From Opitutia bacterium (GTDB lineage: Bacteria; Verrucomicrobiota; Verrucomicrobiia; Opitutales; Seribacteraceae): 11,037 nt of DNA. Location of the stretch: the NCBI GenBank assembly GCA_002692605.1, contig NZLE01000090.1, positions 1-11,037 of the forward strand, given 5' to 3'. Below, one piece after another: positions 1-6,316 of this stretch (position 1 is the stretch's first letter; every line of letters starts with the position of its first letter). The notes beneath the pieces are model-generated. The model saw nothing but the letters and a program-made list of their open reading frames with translations, made no database searches and was not told the origin of the DNA. Position numbers and translations under genes: made by a program.

Positions 1-627
1 CTTTAGAAATCTAGCTTTTTCAAGCAAATCCGTCGAAGAATCTACAGGCAAGAGAGAACAGGCAACTCCTTGGTTAAGCAGAAAACCAAAGGTTGGTTCA
101 AGTCTCTTGAAATTTTCGGCAAAATCCTCATCGCTGTTTTTTTCCTGCAAAAAAACAAACAGTCCTCGGGAAAACTCTATGGAATCACCGATTCTGCGAG
201 CCATTTTACGCCGAACTTCCTCCGGAGAAGCGGATCTTTTCCATCCCGGTAAAACAACGCTGCGAACAGGTCCGAAATCTCTGATCTCGAAATTGACCAA
301 GGGATCAAGAGTTTCTTCCGTTACATCCTTGAACTTATCTCGCAAAGGCCTCGAGAAACTCATGATTTTGGAAGCGTATTGATGCTCTTCCAACGCTTTG
401 AATGATGGATCTTCGGCAACGGCTAACTCGGATGGAGGCTGCCTGAAATGATCCATCGGCAATTTCTTCAGGTATTCGTTGAAATTACCTTTGCCCGCCT
501 CTCCCCAAGCTAAACTCAAGCGATACTTGGCATACCAGTCAACCAAGCGAAAAAATGCCCCTTCCAAAATGAAAAGACTCAATGAAAAAAGCGTGGCGGT
601 AAAGAGAATTGAAATGATTTTTCTCAT
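1..627 (-). CDS. Unrecognised exported or membrane-anchored protein, 3' end beyond window
   Basis: Translating the minus strand from the ATG at 627 gives 209 codons with no stop up to the left edge, so the C-terminus is missing. The N-terminus (MRKIISILFT...) has two basic residues followed by a hydrophobic stretch to about residue 27, which fits an uncleaved signal anchor or a signal peptide without a clear cleavage site. The rest of the visible part is mixed charged and aromatic sequence (for example the WYAKYR segment near residue 31) with no motif I recognise. The start codon overlaps the stop codon of the upstream gene (ATGA at 624-627), so the two are very likely translated together and may act together at the membrane. 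The coding sequence carries a T7 run and an A7 run close together (136-156). I cannot name a family; an envelope-located enzyme or structural protein are both possible. Confidence 0.8.
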   Translation of the reverse strand, partial: MRKIISILFTATLFSLSLFILEGAFFRLVDWYAKYRLSLAWGEAGKGNFNEYLKKLPMDHFRQPPSELAVAEDPSFKALEEHQYASKIMSFSRPLRDKFKDVTEETLDPLVNFEIRDFGPVRSVVLPGWKRSASPEEVRRKMARRIGDSIEFSRGLFVFLQEKNSDEDFAENFKRLEPTFGFLLNQGVACSLLPVDSSTDLLEKARFLK

Positions 628-1685
628 TTTATTTCGTCCGTGGAAGCTTGGGGCTCGGTTTCACCGGCAGAAACTTGAACTGGTTCCAGTTCTTCGGATT
701 CGTCATCCGCCGAGATGGAAAGGTTGGTTTCCATTTCTTGATTTTCCTTCATGGAATCATCAGTCTTCATGTGATCCGTTTCGTCCTCTGGGAAGGACTG
801 CGGTTCATCAGCATCGTGCGAGCTTGGCTCCTTTGAAGTGGATTGATTCGATGCAACGGCATGCTCTTCTTCCAATTCGCTTGGCTCATCTTCCTCACCC
901 GAATCCTCTTCCAGAACTTCTCCCTGATTTAAAGTCGCTTCCTCGATCTCGGGTTCGGACTGGATTTCAATTTCAGGTGAGCCCGGGTCTTCAGGGGAAT
1001 CCTCCTCGGCGAGCGAAGTATTCTCATCGTTTTCTTCCGTAACCGACGTTGGTTTCAGGTTCTCCTCTCCTTCAGGTGAAGACTCCGACTGCGTTGTCTC
1101 GTTTAAACTTTCGGGCTCTTCGGGATCCGAGGATTCCGCTTTCGAGACAGAAACCTCGGGAACTAGTTGTCTGGGAGAATTGGGAGCGGCAAGTTTTTTT
1201 CCATGAGGTCGTTTTCTGAATGCGAACCAAAACAAAAAGACGGATAGAAACAAGGCATAAACGGTAAATTGAAACAATTCCGATTTTTCGGTTTTTGAAA
1301 TTACATGGTCATCCATGTTAAAGGTTATCCAAAAATAAACCAGGGTAGCGAAAAGGGGAAGAAATATTCCGGCAGAAAGAATTCTAAGCATCATTCCAAC
1401 CCTATCCAAATAACTAACTGCAATCAGTAGAAGGGCATAGGACGCGAGCATTATGCTAAAGGCCATTTTGATTCGTTGGGCATTCTGCTCGAAGCCTTCA
1501 TCGAAGGAAGCGCCTATGATTTCCGGAATCGGATAACCTACGAACTGTGTTTTGGTGAGTCGAAGAATAAAGTTTTCCAAGGCCGAGTATTCAAAAGCCA
1601 ACGCCAACCAAAACAAGGGAACAATGAGTAAACATACGCTTCCTAATGAAAAGAAGAATATTCTATAGAGGCTATTCACGGGCAA
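624..1685 (-). CDS. Membrane protein with about four TM helices and a long acidic, disordered C-terminal tail
   Basis: This 353-aa product has hydrophobic segments at roughly residues 9-31, 74-93, 99-122 and 137-156, followed by a basic stop-transfer-like patch (RKRPHGKK, 157-164). From about residue 166 to the end the sequence is low complexity: I count about 60 Asp/Glu against about 7 Lys/Arg, with many Ser, Pro and Thr and almost no hydrophobic core residues, so it is probably disordered. The positive patch would place the tail in the cytoplasm under the positive-inside rule. No ATG exists before residue 74, and an in-frame stop lies two codons upstream of the TTG at 1685, so the start is either that TTG (GGGA seven bases upstream) or the GTG at 1679. 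Its stop overlaps the start of the next gene. I recognise no family. The tail could bind cations, basic proteins or a nucleoprotein partner; all of these are guesses. Confidence 0.8.
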   Translation of the reverse strand: MPVNSLYRIFFFSLGSVCLLIVPLFWLALAFEYSALENFILRLTKTQFVGYPIPEIIGASFDEGFEQNAQRIKMAFSIMLASYALLLIAVSYLDRVGMMLRILSAGIFLPLFATLVYFWITFNMDDHVISKTEKSELFQFTVYALFLSVFLFWFAFRKRPHGKKLAAPNSPRQLVPEVSVSKAESSDPEEPESLNETTQSESSPEGEENLKPTSVTEENDENTSLAEEDSPEDPGSPEIEIQSEPEIEEATLNQGEVLEEDSGEEDEPSELEEEHAVASNQSTSKEPSSHDADEPQSFPEDETDHMKTDDSMKENQEMETNLSISADDESEELEPVQVSAGETEPQASTDEIK

Positions 1686-1723
1686 GTGTTATTCCCATAG
1701 CTTCTGAAAATTAAAGGAATTGG

Positions 1724-1752
1724 CAAGGTTTTCCTTTAAGGAAAAGCCCTTG
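1724..1752 (-). terminator. Stem-loop, possible weak terminator (distal)
   Basis: Positions 1729-1745 form a nearly perfect inverted repeat (ttttcctt / aaggaaaa type, one-base centre, so a real loop would open a few pairs). It is extended by outer arms 1724-1728 (caagg) and 1748-1752 (ccttg), with a two-base bulge on one side. On the minus strand it is followed by a T-rich but interrupted stretch at about 1721-1704. It lies between the DUF1552 gene and the acidic-tail membrane protein gene. The broken T-tract makes intrinsic termination uncertain. Confidence 0.4.
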
Positions 1753-1754
1753 GC

Positions 1755-1792
1755 TAAAATTCCGAATGGGTCGACAAATCCTCCCAATTCGG
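1755..1792 (-). terminator. Stem-loop with short T-tract, possible terminator of the DUF1592/DUF1552 unit
   Basis: Arms 1762-1770 (ccgaatggg) and 1783-1792 (cccaattcgg) pair over nine base pairs with a single bulged base and a 12-nt loop. Reading in the minus direction the stem is followed by AATTTTA (1761-1755). It begins about 30 bases after the DUF1552 stop codon, the expected place for the end of the upstream transcription unit. The T-tract is short, so leaky termination is likely. Confidence 0.45.
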
Positions 1793-1823
1793 GCCTTTCG
1801 CGAACCCCGTTGCCTCGGCTTCG

Positions 1824-3209
1824 TTAAAGATTTCGAATCTTTCCCGTGCTATCGCCCAAAGTTTCGGCATCCACACCCATCTTGTTCAAAAGGCCCAGAT
1901 ACAAATTGGTCATCGGTACGCCAAACCCATCTTTTGATTTGGAAAAGTCTTCTCTTTGTTTAGCGGAAAAGTTTTCCAGTTTTCCGGAATAATCCTGATG
2001 CCTGCCAGTGCTTAATCCATGGGATTTACCGCCGGCCAACAAGATGGGAAGGTCCACGTGGCGATGACGATTTCCATCACTAATGCCACCCCCGTAAACG
2101 ATCATACAATGATCCAAGAGACGACTTCCGTCGGATTCCCTGAAACCTGCGAGCTTTTCCAAAAAGTAAGCAAACTGTTCGGAGTAAAAACGGTCGATTT
2201 CGGCAAGCTTTTGCTTTTTCAGAGAATCATCACGGTGGTGGGACAGGCTGTGATGACCTTCGGCGACGCCGATCTCCCTGAAACTCCGATTGCTCCCATC
2301 ATGAGCAAGCAAGAAGGTGGCAACCCGCGTGATATCCGAACGATAGGCCAAAGCCTGCAAATCGAACATCGTACGGATATGATCCTGGTACTCACCGGGA
2401 ATCCCATCCGGACAATCCAATTCCGTCAGGTTTTCCTGTTCCTTCAGTCTGCCGTTGATCCTCGATTCCACTTCCCTAACCCCAACAAAATACTCATCGA
2501 GCTTTTGTGAATCATCGTACCCTAATCGGGACCGCATTCTTTTGGCATCCTCCAAGACAAAATCCAAGACGCTTTTATCCCGAGCGATGCGTTTTCGAAC
2601 GGCTCTTTGATCCGCCGCATAGTCGGATTTGCCAAAGAGACGTTCGAAAACGAAGCGGGGGTTTGATTCCGCAGGCATGGGAATCGATTCAGTCTTCCAA
2701 GACAAATTATATTGGTAGGCGCAACTGTATCCGGAATCGCATTTCCCAGACCTTCTCGAGGCGTCGCAACTCAATTCGAGAGACGGCAAAGGGGTTTGTG
2801 CCTTAAAGTGTTCAGCCGCAACCTGATCAACCGAAATTCCGATCCTTATGTCCCGCCCTGCCGTTTTTCTTGCTTGGCATCCGGTGAGGAAGGTGGCGCC
2901 TGCCCGAGCGTGATCTCCGCCTCCGTCACCATTGGCGTTTGCCTTGGTATGATCCAGACCGCTTAACACCTGAATGTCGTTTTTCCTGGCTTCAAGGGGA
3001 GCCAGGGATTTGGGAAATGTGAATTTAGTTCCAAATTCCTTGGGGCGCCAGTGCTCCATGATCACCCCATTGGGTATGTAGGAAAAACCCATGCGCAAGG
3101 GAATGTTTGGCGCAGAAACTCCTCGTCCGAAGGATTCCAAACTTGGAAGGGCAAGTGAAACGCCCAACCCGCGCAAGAAGGTTCGCCGGCCTTGGATTAT
3201 TGAAGTCAT
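1824..3209 (-). CDS. DUF1552 family protein, Tat-exported
   Basis: The 461-aa product starts with a twin-arginine signal: RRTFLRG at residues 8-14 followed by a short hydrophobic stretch (LGVSLALPSL). It is therefore predicted to be folded in the cytoplasm and exported by Tat. The body fits the DUF1552 family: SYIPNGV near residue 43, SGLDH at 83-87, GGDHARAG at 97-104, three Cys at 148, 157 and 163, a GHHSLSHH-type His cluster, an IVYGGG segment, and a C-terminal TNLYLGLLNKMGV region ending in GDSTG. The length is usual for the family. In Planctomycetota, Verrucomicrobiota and some Proteobacteria this family is commonly encoded beside DUF1592 proteins, as here (39 bp gap). The family has no settled biochemical function; the His-rich and Asp-rich conserved positions make metal binding plausible. 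The start is an ATG preceded by an A/T-rich leader with only a weak purine-rich site. Confidence 0.93.
   Translation of the reverse strand: MTSIIQGRRTFLRGLGVSLALPSLESFGRGVSAPNIPLRMGFSYIPNGVIMEHWRPKEFGTKFTFPKSLAPLEARKNDIQVLSGLDHTKANANGDGGGDHARAGATFLTGCQARKTAGRDIRIGISVDQVAAEHFKAQTPLPSLELSCDASRRSGKCDSGYSCAYQYNLSWKTESIPMPAESNPRFVFERLFGKSDYAADQRAVRKRIARDKSVLDFVLEDAKRMRSRLGYDDSQKLDEYFVGVREVESRINGRLKEQENLTELDCPDGIPGEYQDHIRTMFDLQALAYRSDITRVATFLLAHDGSNRSFREIGVAEGHHSLSHHRDDSLKKQKLAEIDRFYSEQFAYFLEKLAGFRESDGSRLLDHCMIVYGGGISDGNRHRHVDLPILLAGGKSHGLSTGRHQDYSGKLENFSAKQREDFSKSKDGFGVPMTNLYLGLLNKMGVDAETLGDSTGKIRNL
1826..1842 (-). repeat. Perfect inverted repeat spanning the DUF1552 stop codon
   Basis: Arms aaagatt (1826-1832) and aatcttt (1836-1842) are perfectly complementary over seven bases with a three-base centre. 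It covers the last codons of the DUF1552 gene and the first base of its stop codon. There is no T-tract directly after it. With the two hairpins further along it makes three consecutive inverted repeats in about 120 bases, which could act in 3'-end protection or termination. Confidence 0.45.
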
Positions 3210-3248
3210 ATAATATTAATATCTCTTTTTCTGAAAAATAGACAAATT

Positions 3249-5570
3249 TTATCTTTGGTCGAGGAAAGTTCGAGCATGGGTAAATGGTTTGCTTTTTGTC
3301 ACCAAAACCAAAAGGTCCGCCAATCCCAGTTGCTTAGCGATTACTTCCTGAGCAATTTTTTCGACCGAAGACCGGTCTTGATATTCCATTCCTCTGCCAA
3401 TGCCATAGGTAAGAATTTTTTCCGTCAGACAACGAGCGAAGGCAAAGGACTTCTCATTGATGATAAATTGTTGCAACTCCCTCGGACCGGAAAATTTTTC
3501 CCCAGTACCAAGTTCACCCTCAGTATCGATGGGCAGACCGTTTTCCTTGGTCCGCCACTGTCCGATTGCATTGAAATTCTCGAGGGAAAAACCCATTGCA
3601 TCCATATTTACGTGACAGGACGCGCAAGAGGCGCTTTGGCTGTGCTTGGCGAGTTGTTGTCGAAGTGTCATGCGGGCCGAGCGATCTCCTGCTCCCTCCT
3701 CCAGTTCCGGTATGTCCGGAGGAGGGTCCTTGGGGGGGGTTCCCAACAAATTATCCAACACCCAACGCCCTCTCTTGACGGGTGAAGTACGTGTCGGATT
3801 CGAAGTTACGGTAAGAATGGAGGAATGCGTCAGAAGTCCGCCCCTTTGTTGCAGAAAGTTCGGAGCAAGGGAAACTTTCTCAAACCCTTCTCCAAAGTCT
3901 CCTTCAAGTTCGTAAAAATCCGCAAGCATTTTGTTGGCAAAGGTATAATCAGCGGTGAGAAACTCTCCAATCGGCCGGTTCTCGCGCAACAGATAAGCGA
4001 AGAAATTCTCCGTTTCCAGCTTCATTGCCTTTTTCATTTCAAAGGAAAAATCAGTAAACCTTTCTTGGTCGGGAGAAACTAAATCTAAGTCTTGGATTTG
4101 TAGCCATTGCCCGGAAAAGTTTCGGACGAACGAAGCTGACTTCGGGTCGCGGAGCATTCGATGGACCTGAGCCTCTTGCTGCTCCAACAACTTTTCCGAA
4201 TTGGCCAACTCCCAAAGCTCCTCATCGGGCATGGTGCTCCAAAGGAAATAAGACAGACGGCTAGCCAAGGCATAATCATTCAGAAGATAAACCCCCGAAG
4301 GCTCGGACGGATTCCTCGGCAGTTCCTCTCGGAAAAGAAAACGCGGAGAAACCAAGGCCGCTTTCAGAACTTCCCTGAATGCCTCGAAGTTTCCAATTCC
4401 TCGAGCACGGATTTTTTCGAAAAAACGAAGATGGGTGGATAATTCCGATGCGTCCAAGGGCATTCGATAAATCCTTGGAAGCAGTTTTTTTAGACTCGAG
4501 GTTACCACTTCCAAACTTAAATCATCGTCGTTTTCGCCTCCCATGATGCGCAGTCTTCTTTTCAGGCAATCTTCCGAGATACTTGGAGTATGTCGGAGAG
4601 AAATCTTTTTCAGGTAAAGATTTCGGTCTCGTTTGCTCCGGTCCGGATTCTTGGGATCATAAAAATCGTTCGAGAAACGAACCTCCACTCTTTGGTCCGT
4701 ACTGACTTCATTCGGTAAACTTATTTCAAAAGTATGAAATTTGGGAGGTGCGGTTCGCACTTCAAACGTTTGAGAGAGCAGTTTGCCCACCCTGACTTCC
4801 ATCTTGGCAAATTCTTTGCCCGACCTGCTTGCCGATGCCTCAATCAAAATGGAATGCTTGCCCGGCGCGGCAACCGGCAGGGTGGCTGAAAACATTCCGT
4901 TGTGGGCCATCACCCGTGAATCTCCGTATTCCACTCCTCCTGCAATCGCTGAGGCCGGTATTTCGGTTCTGGGAAGGGCATAAACGTCAGGCCCGAAGGC
5001 TTGATCCAAAACCGCTTCGGCAAACTCCAGGTACTTTTCCATAAGTAAGGGAGATAGAGTCAGAGCATCTCCATTCGTATCAAAACCATAGCCCGTATCA
5101 TCCGGAGGAAGAAAGGTTTCGGCATCCACAGGAATTCCAAAAAGATCACTCAAGGTGTTTTGGTACTCGATCCGGTTCAGACGGCGAAGCGTCACCCGGC
5201 CCGGGTCCACCTGCTGCATATCATGCTCGAATACGAATTCCTCCACCCACCCGAGCAATGCATTGATTTCAAGGTTCGATGGTTGCGGTTTGTTGGAAGG
5301 AGGCATATTCCTTCGGTAGACGTTTTCCCAAACTTTTTTCCAAAGCCCGTCGTCTGCGATCAATGCGGCCACGGACTTAGAGCGATCGAAAGAGAAGCCT
5401 CCCTTACTTGCCCCATCCGCATGACAATCATAGCAAAACTCTTCCAGAACCGGTAAAGCCTTCGCTTGAAAACTTTTCGTCAAAGAGCTTGGGTCTTGCC
5501 CGTACGTCAGGCCAAGCGAACCCAACAGAGGAACAAGTCTCACAAAACAAACCAACGTTCTCGGTTGCAT
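3249..5570 (-). CDS. DUF1592-type multidomain protein with planctomycete cytochrome-c-like domain
   Basis: The 773-aa product has a Sec signal (cleavage plausible after residue 24, LTYG/QD). Domains in order: a cytochrome-c-like segment with CYDCH at 46-50; DUF1587 from about 122 (RRLNRIEYQNTL); a beta-rich module at about 190-340 with the NDFYDP...DRNLY pattern of calcium-dependent xylan-binding-type modules; DUF1595 at about 357-414 (RIYRMPLD...FLFREE); DUF1592 at about 427-555 (SYFLWSTMPDEELW); DUF1588 at about 571-670 (THSSILTVTSNPTRTSPVKRG) with a second CxxCH, CASCH, at 649-653; and DUF1585 at the C-terminus. Length and order are standard for this family. Two CxxCH motifs indicate possible covalent haem in the periplasm, which would need c-type cytochrome maturation elsewhere. 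It follows the lipoprotein gene by 8 bp and precedes DUF1552. Its biochemical role is unknown; redox chemistry linked to glycan binding is an inference. A run of eight C on the coding strand encodes part of the Pro-rich loop. Confidence 0.94.
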   Translation of the reverse strand: MQPRTLVCFVRLVPLLGSLGLTYGQDPSSLTKSFQAKALPVLEEFCYDCHADGASKGGFSFDRSKSVAALIADDGLWKKVWENVYRRNMPPSNKPQPSNLEINALLGWVEEFVFEHDMQQVDPGRVTLRRLNRIEYQNTLSDLFGIPVDAETFLPPDDTGYGFDTNGDALTLSPLLMEKYLEFAEAVLDQAFGPDVYALPRTEIPASAIAGGVEYGDSRVMAHNGMFSATLPVAAPGKHSILIEASASRSGKEFAKMEVRVGKLLSQTFEVRTAPPKFHTFEISLPNEVSTDQRVEVRFSNDFYDPKNPDRSKRDRNLYLKKISLRHTPSISEDCLKRRLRIMGGENDDDLSLEVVTSSLKKLLPRIYRMPLDASELSTHLRFFEKIRARGIGNFEAFREVLKAALVSPRFLFREELPRNPSEPSGVYLLNDYALASRLSYFLWSTMPDEELWELANSEKLLEQQEAQVHRMLRDPKSASFVRNFSGQWLQIQDLDLVSPDQERFTDFSFEMKKAMKLETENFFAYLLRENRPIGEFLTADYTFANKMLADFYELEGDFGEGFEKVSLAPNFLQQRGGLLTHSSILTVTSNPTRTSPVKRGRWVLDNLLGTPPKDPPPDIPELEEGAGDRSARMTLRQQLAKHSQSASCASCHVNMDAMGFSLENFNAIGQWRTKENGLPIDTEGELGTGEKFSGPRELQQFIINEKSFAFARCLTEKILTYGIGRGMEYQDRSSVEKIAQEVIAKQLGLADLLVLVTKSKPFTHARTFLDQR

Positions 5571-5575
5571 CCCTA

Positions 5576-5580
5576 TCCTT
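5576..5580 (-). promoter_or_regulatory. Shine-Dalgarno site overlapping the upstream stop codon
   Basis: The minus strand reads AAGGA with a five-base spacer to the ATG at 5570. It overlaps the TAA stop (5581-5579) of the lipoprotein gene. It is the clearest ribosome binding site in the window, supports the chosen start of the DUF1592 protein and suggests translational coupling. Confidence 0.6.
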
Positions 5581-6316
5581 ATGATTCCTTCGAGCGGATT
5601 ATCAATTCGTCAAAATGGATTTCAGTACCGGCATAGGGGTATCCCCAAATGGCGCATTTTCCACCCTTGAACGCAAAATCGGATTCCTCTTCGAATAACC
5701 ATGAGTCCGGTTCCTCTTCGGTAAGCGGCCAAAGTTTCAGTCGCACGACGCTGCTGTCCTCGGAAAGCGCAGTGGCCTGAAAGCGCGCTTTCCACCAAAC
5801 GCCTGCCTTCCAGACGAAAGGCCGTTCGGCCAAGAGACGGTCATCCACATGCACCATGAGCTTTCGAGCGGCGGGGTTAAGACGAAAACGATAAGCCCTA
5901 ACCCCACCCAAGCCCGCAGCAACCGATGGGTATCGCCTACCTTTCCTTTCCGACTTAAAGCTGAACTCAAGTTCGAGCGTTTTTTCTCGAACGCGCGGAC
6001 CGAAAAGGAAACCAAAATCTCCCACCGGACTGCCGGGAAGGGTCAGAACCTTTTGGCCGGATTCTTCCCTCACCGCATAAGCCCCATCCAAAACAAACAG
6101 ACTTTCCGGCTCCACGCCGACAAGGTAATTGGAAAAGTCCTCTTCGAAATCAACCTGCCAGTCATTGAGGGTTTGCGTCGGACTCTCCGTGAAATCCGCT
6201 TCTTCCTTGGGCTCACCTCTGGAAGCAGTATTCACAGCGGAGCAGTTGGCGAATGCAAGCGCTATGAGTAGCAAGACCGACGGCCTTGCGAACAATTTGA
6301 GTTTTCTATTCTTCAT
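5579..6316 (-). CDS. Probable lipoprotein with a concanavalin A-like beta-sandwich
   Basis: The 245-aa product begins with a basic n-region (KNRKLKLFAR) and a hydrophobic core, then a candidate lipobox FANC with Cys at residue 25. Phe at -3 and Asn at -1 are not typical lipobox residues, so lipid attachment is likely but not certain. The remainder, from about residue 50, alternates short hydrophobic and polar stretches in the style of ConA/LamG or DUF1080-like jelly-roll domains: an FxxDF opening, LELEFSFKSE, YRFRLNPAARKLMVHVDD, and a closing IHFDELIIRS strand that is characteristic of these folds. This suggests carbohydrate or surface binding; no catalytic residues can be named. The ATG at 6316 overlaps the end of the permease gene by 11 bp, so expression is probably coupled to the ABC transporter, and the DUF1592 gene follows 8 bp later. 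It may be the substrate-side or anchoring partner of the transporter. Confidence 0.85.
   Translation of the reverse strand: MKNRKLKLFARPSVLLLIALAFANCSAVNTASRGEPKEEADFTESPTQTLNDWQVDFEEDFSNYLVGVEPESLFVLDGAYAVREESGQKVLTLPGSPVGDFGFLFGPRVREKTLELEFSFKSERKGRRYPSVAAGLGGVRAYRFRLNPAARKLMVHVDDRLLAERPFVWKAGVWWKARFQATALSEDSSVVRLKLWPLTEEEPDSWLFEEESDFAFKGGKCAIWGYPYAGTEIHFDELIIRSKES

Noticed and set aside
479..1042. Plus-strand open frame of 187 codons opposite the acidic tail
   Set aside because: It is the complement of low-complexity Glu/Ser/Pro codons, yields Arg/Pro/Leu-rich sequence without domain features, and the opposite frame is a coherent protein coupled to its neighbour.
1686..1761. Promoter for the acidic-tail gene (TTGCCA at about 1725-1720)
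   Set aside because: No -10-like hexamer lies 16-18 bases downstream; the nearest candidate is about 21 bases away and poor.
2019..2966. Plus-strand frames opposite DUF1552
   Set aside because: The DUF1552 frame matches its family along the whole length; the antisense frames have no recognisable content.
3210..3248. Promoter for DUF1552 in the A/T-rich gap (TTGTCT, 18 bases, TATTAA)
   Set aside because: The boxes match the consensus poorly, the -10 would lie only a few bases from the ATG, and the spacing with the upstream gene fits co-transcription.
4485..4491. Second slippery run (A7) in the DUF1592 gene
   Set aside because: It encodes ordinary Lys-Lys in a conserved helix; no stimulatory structure or alternative product is evident.
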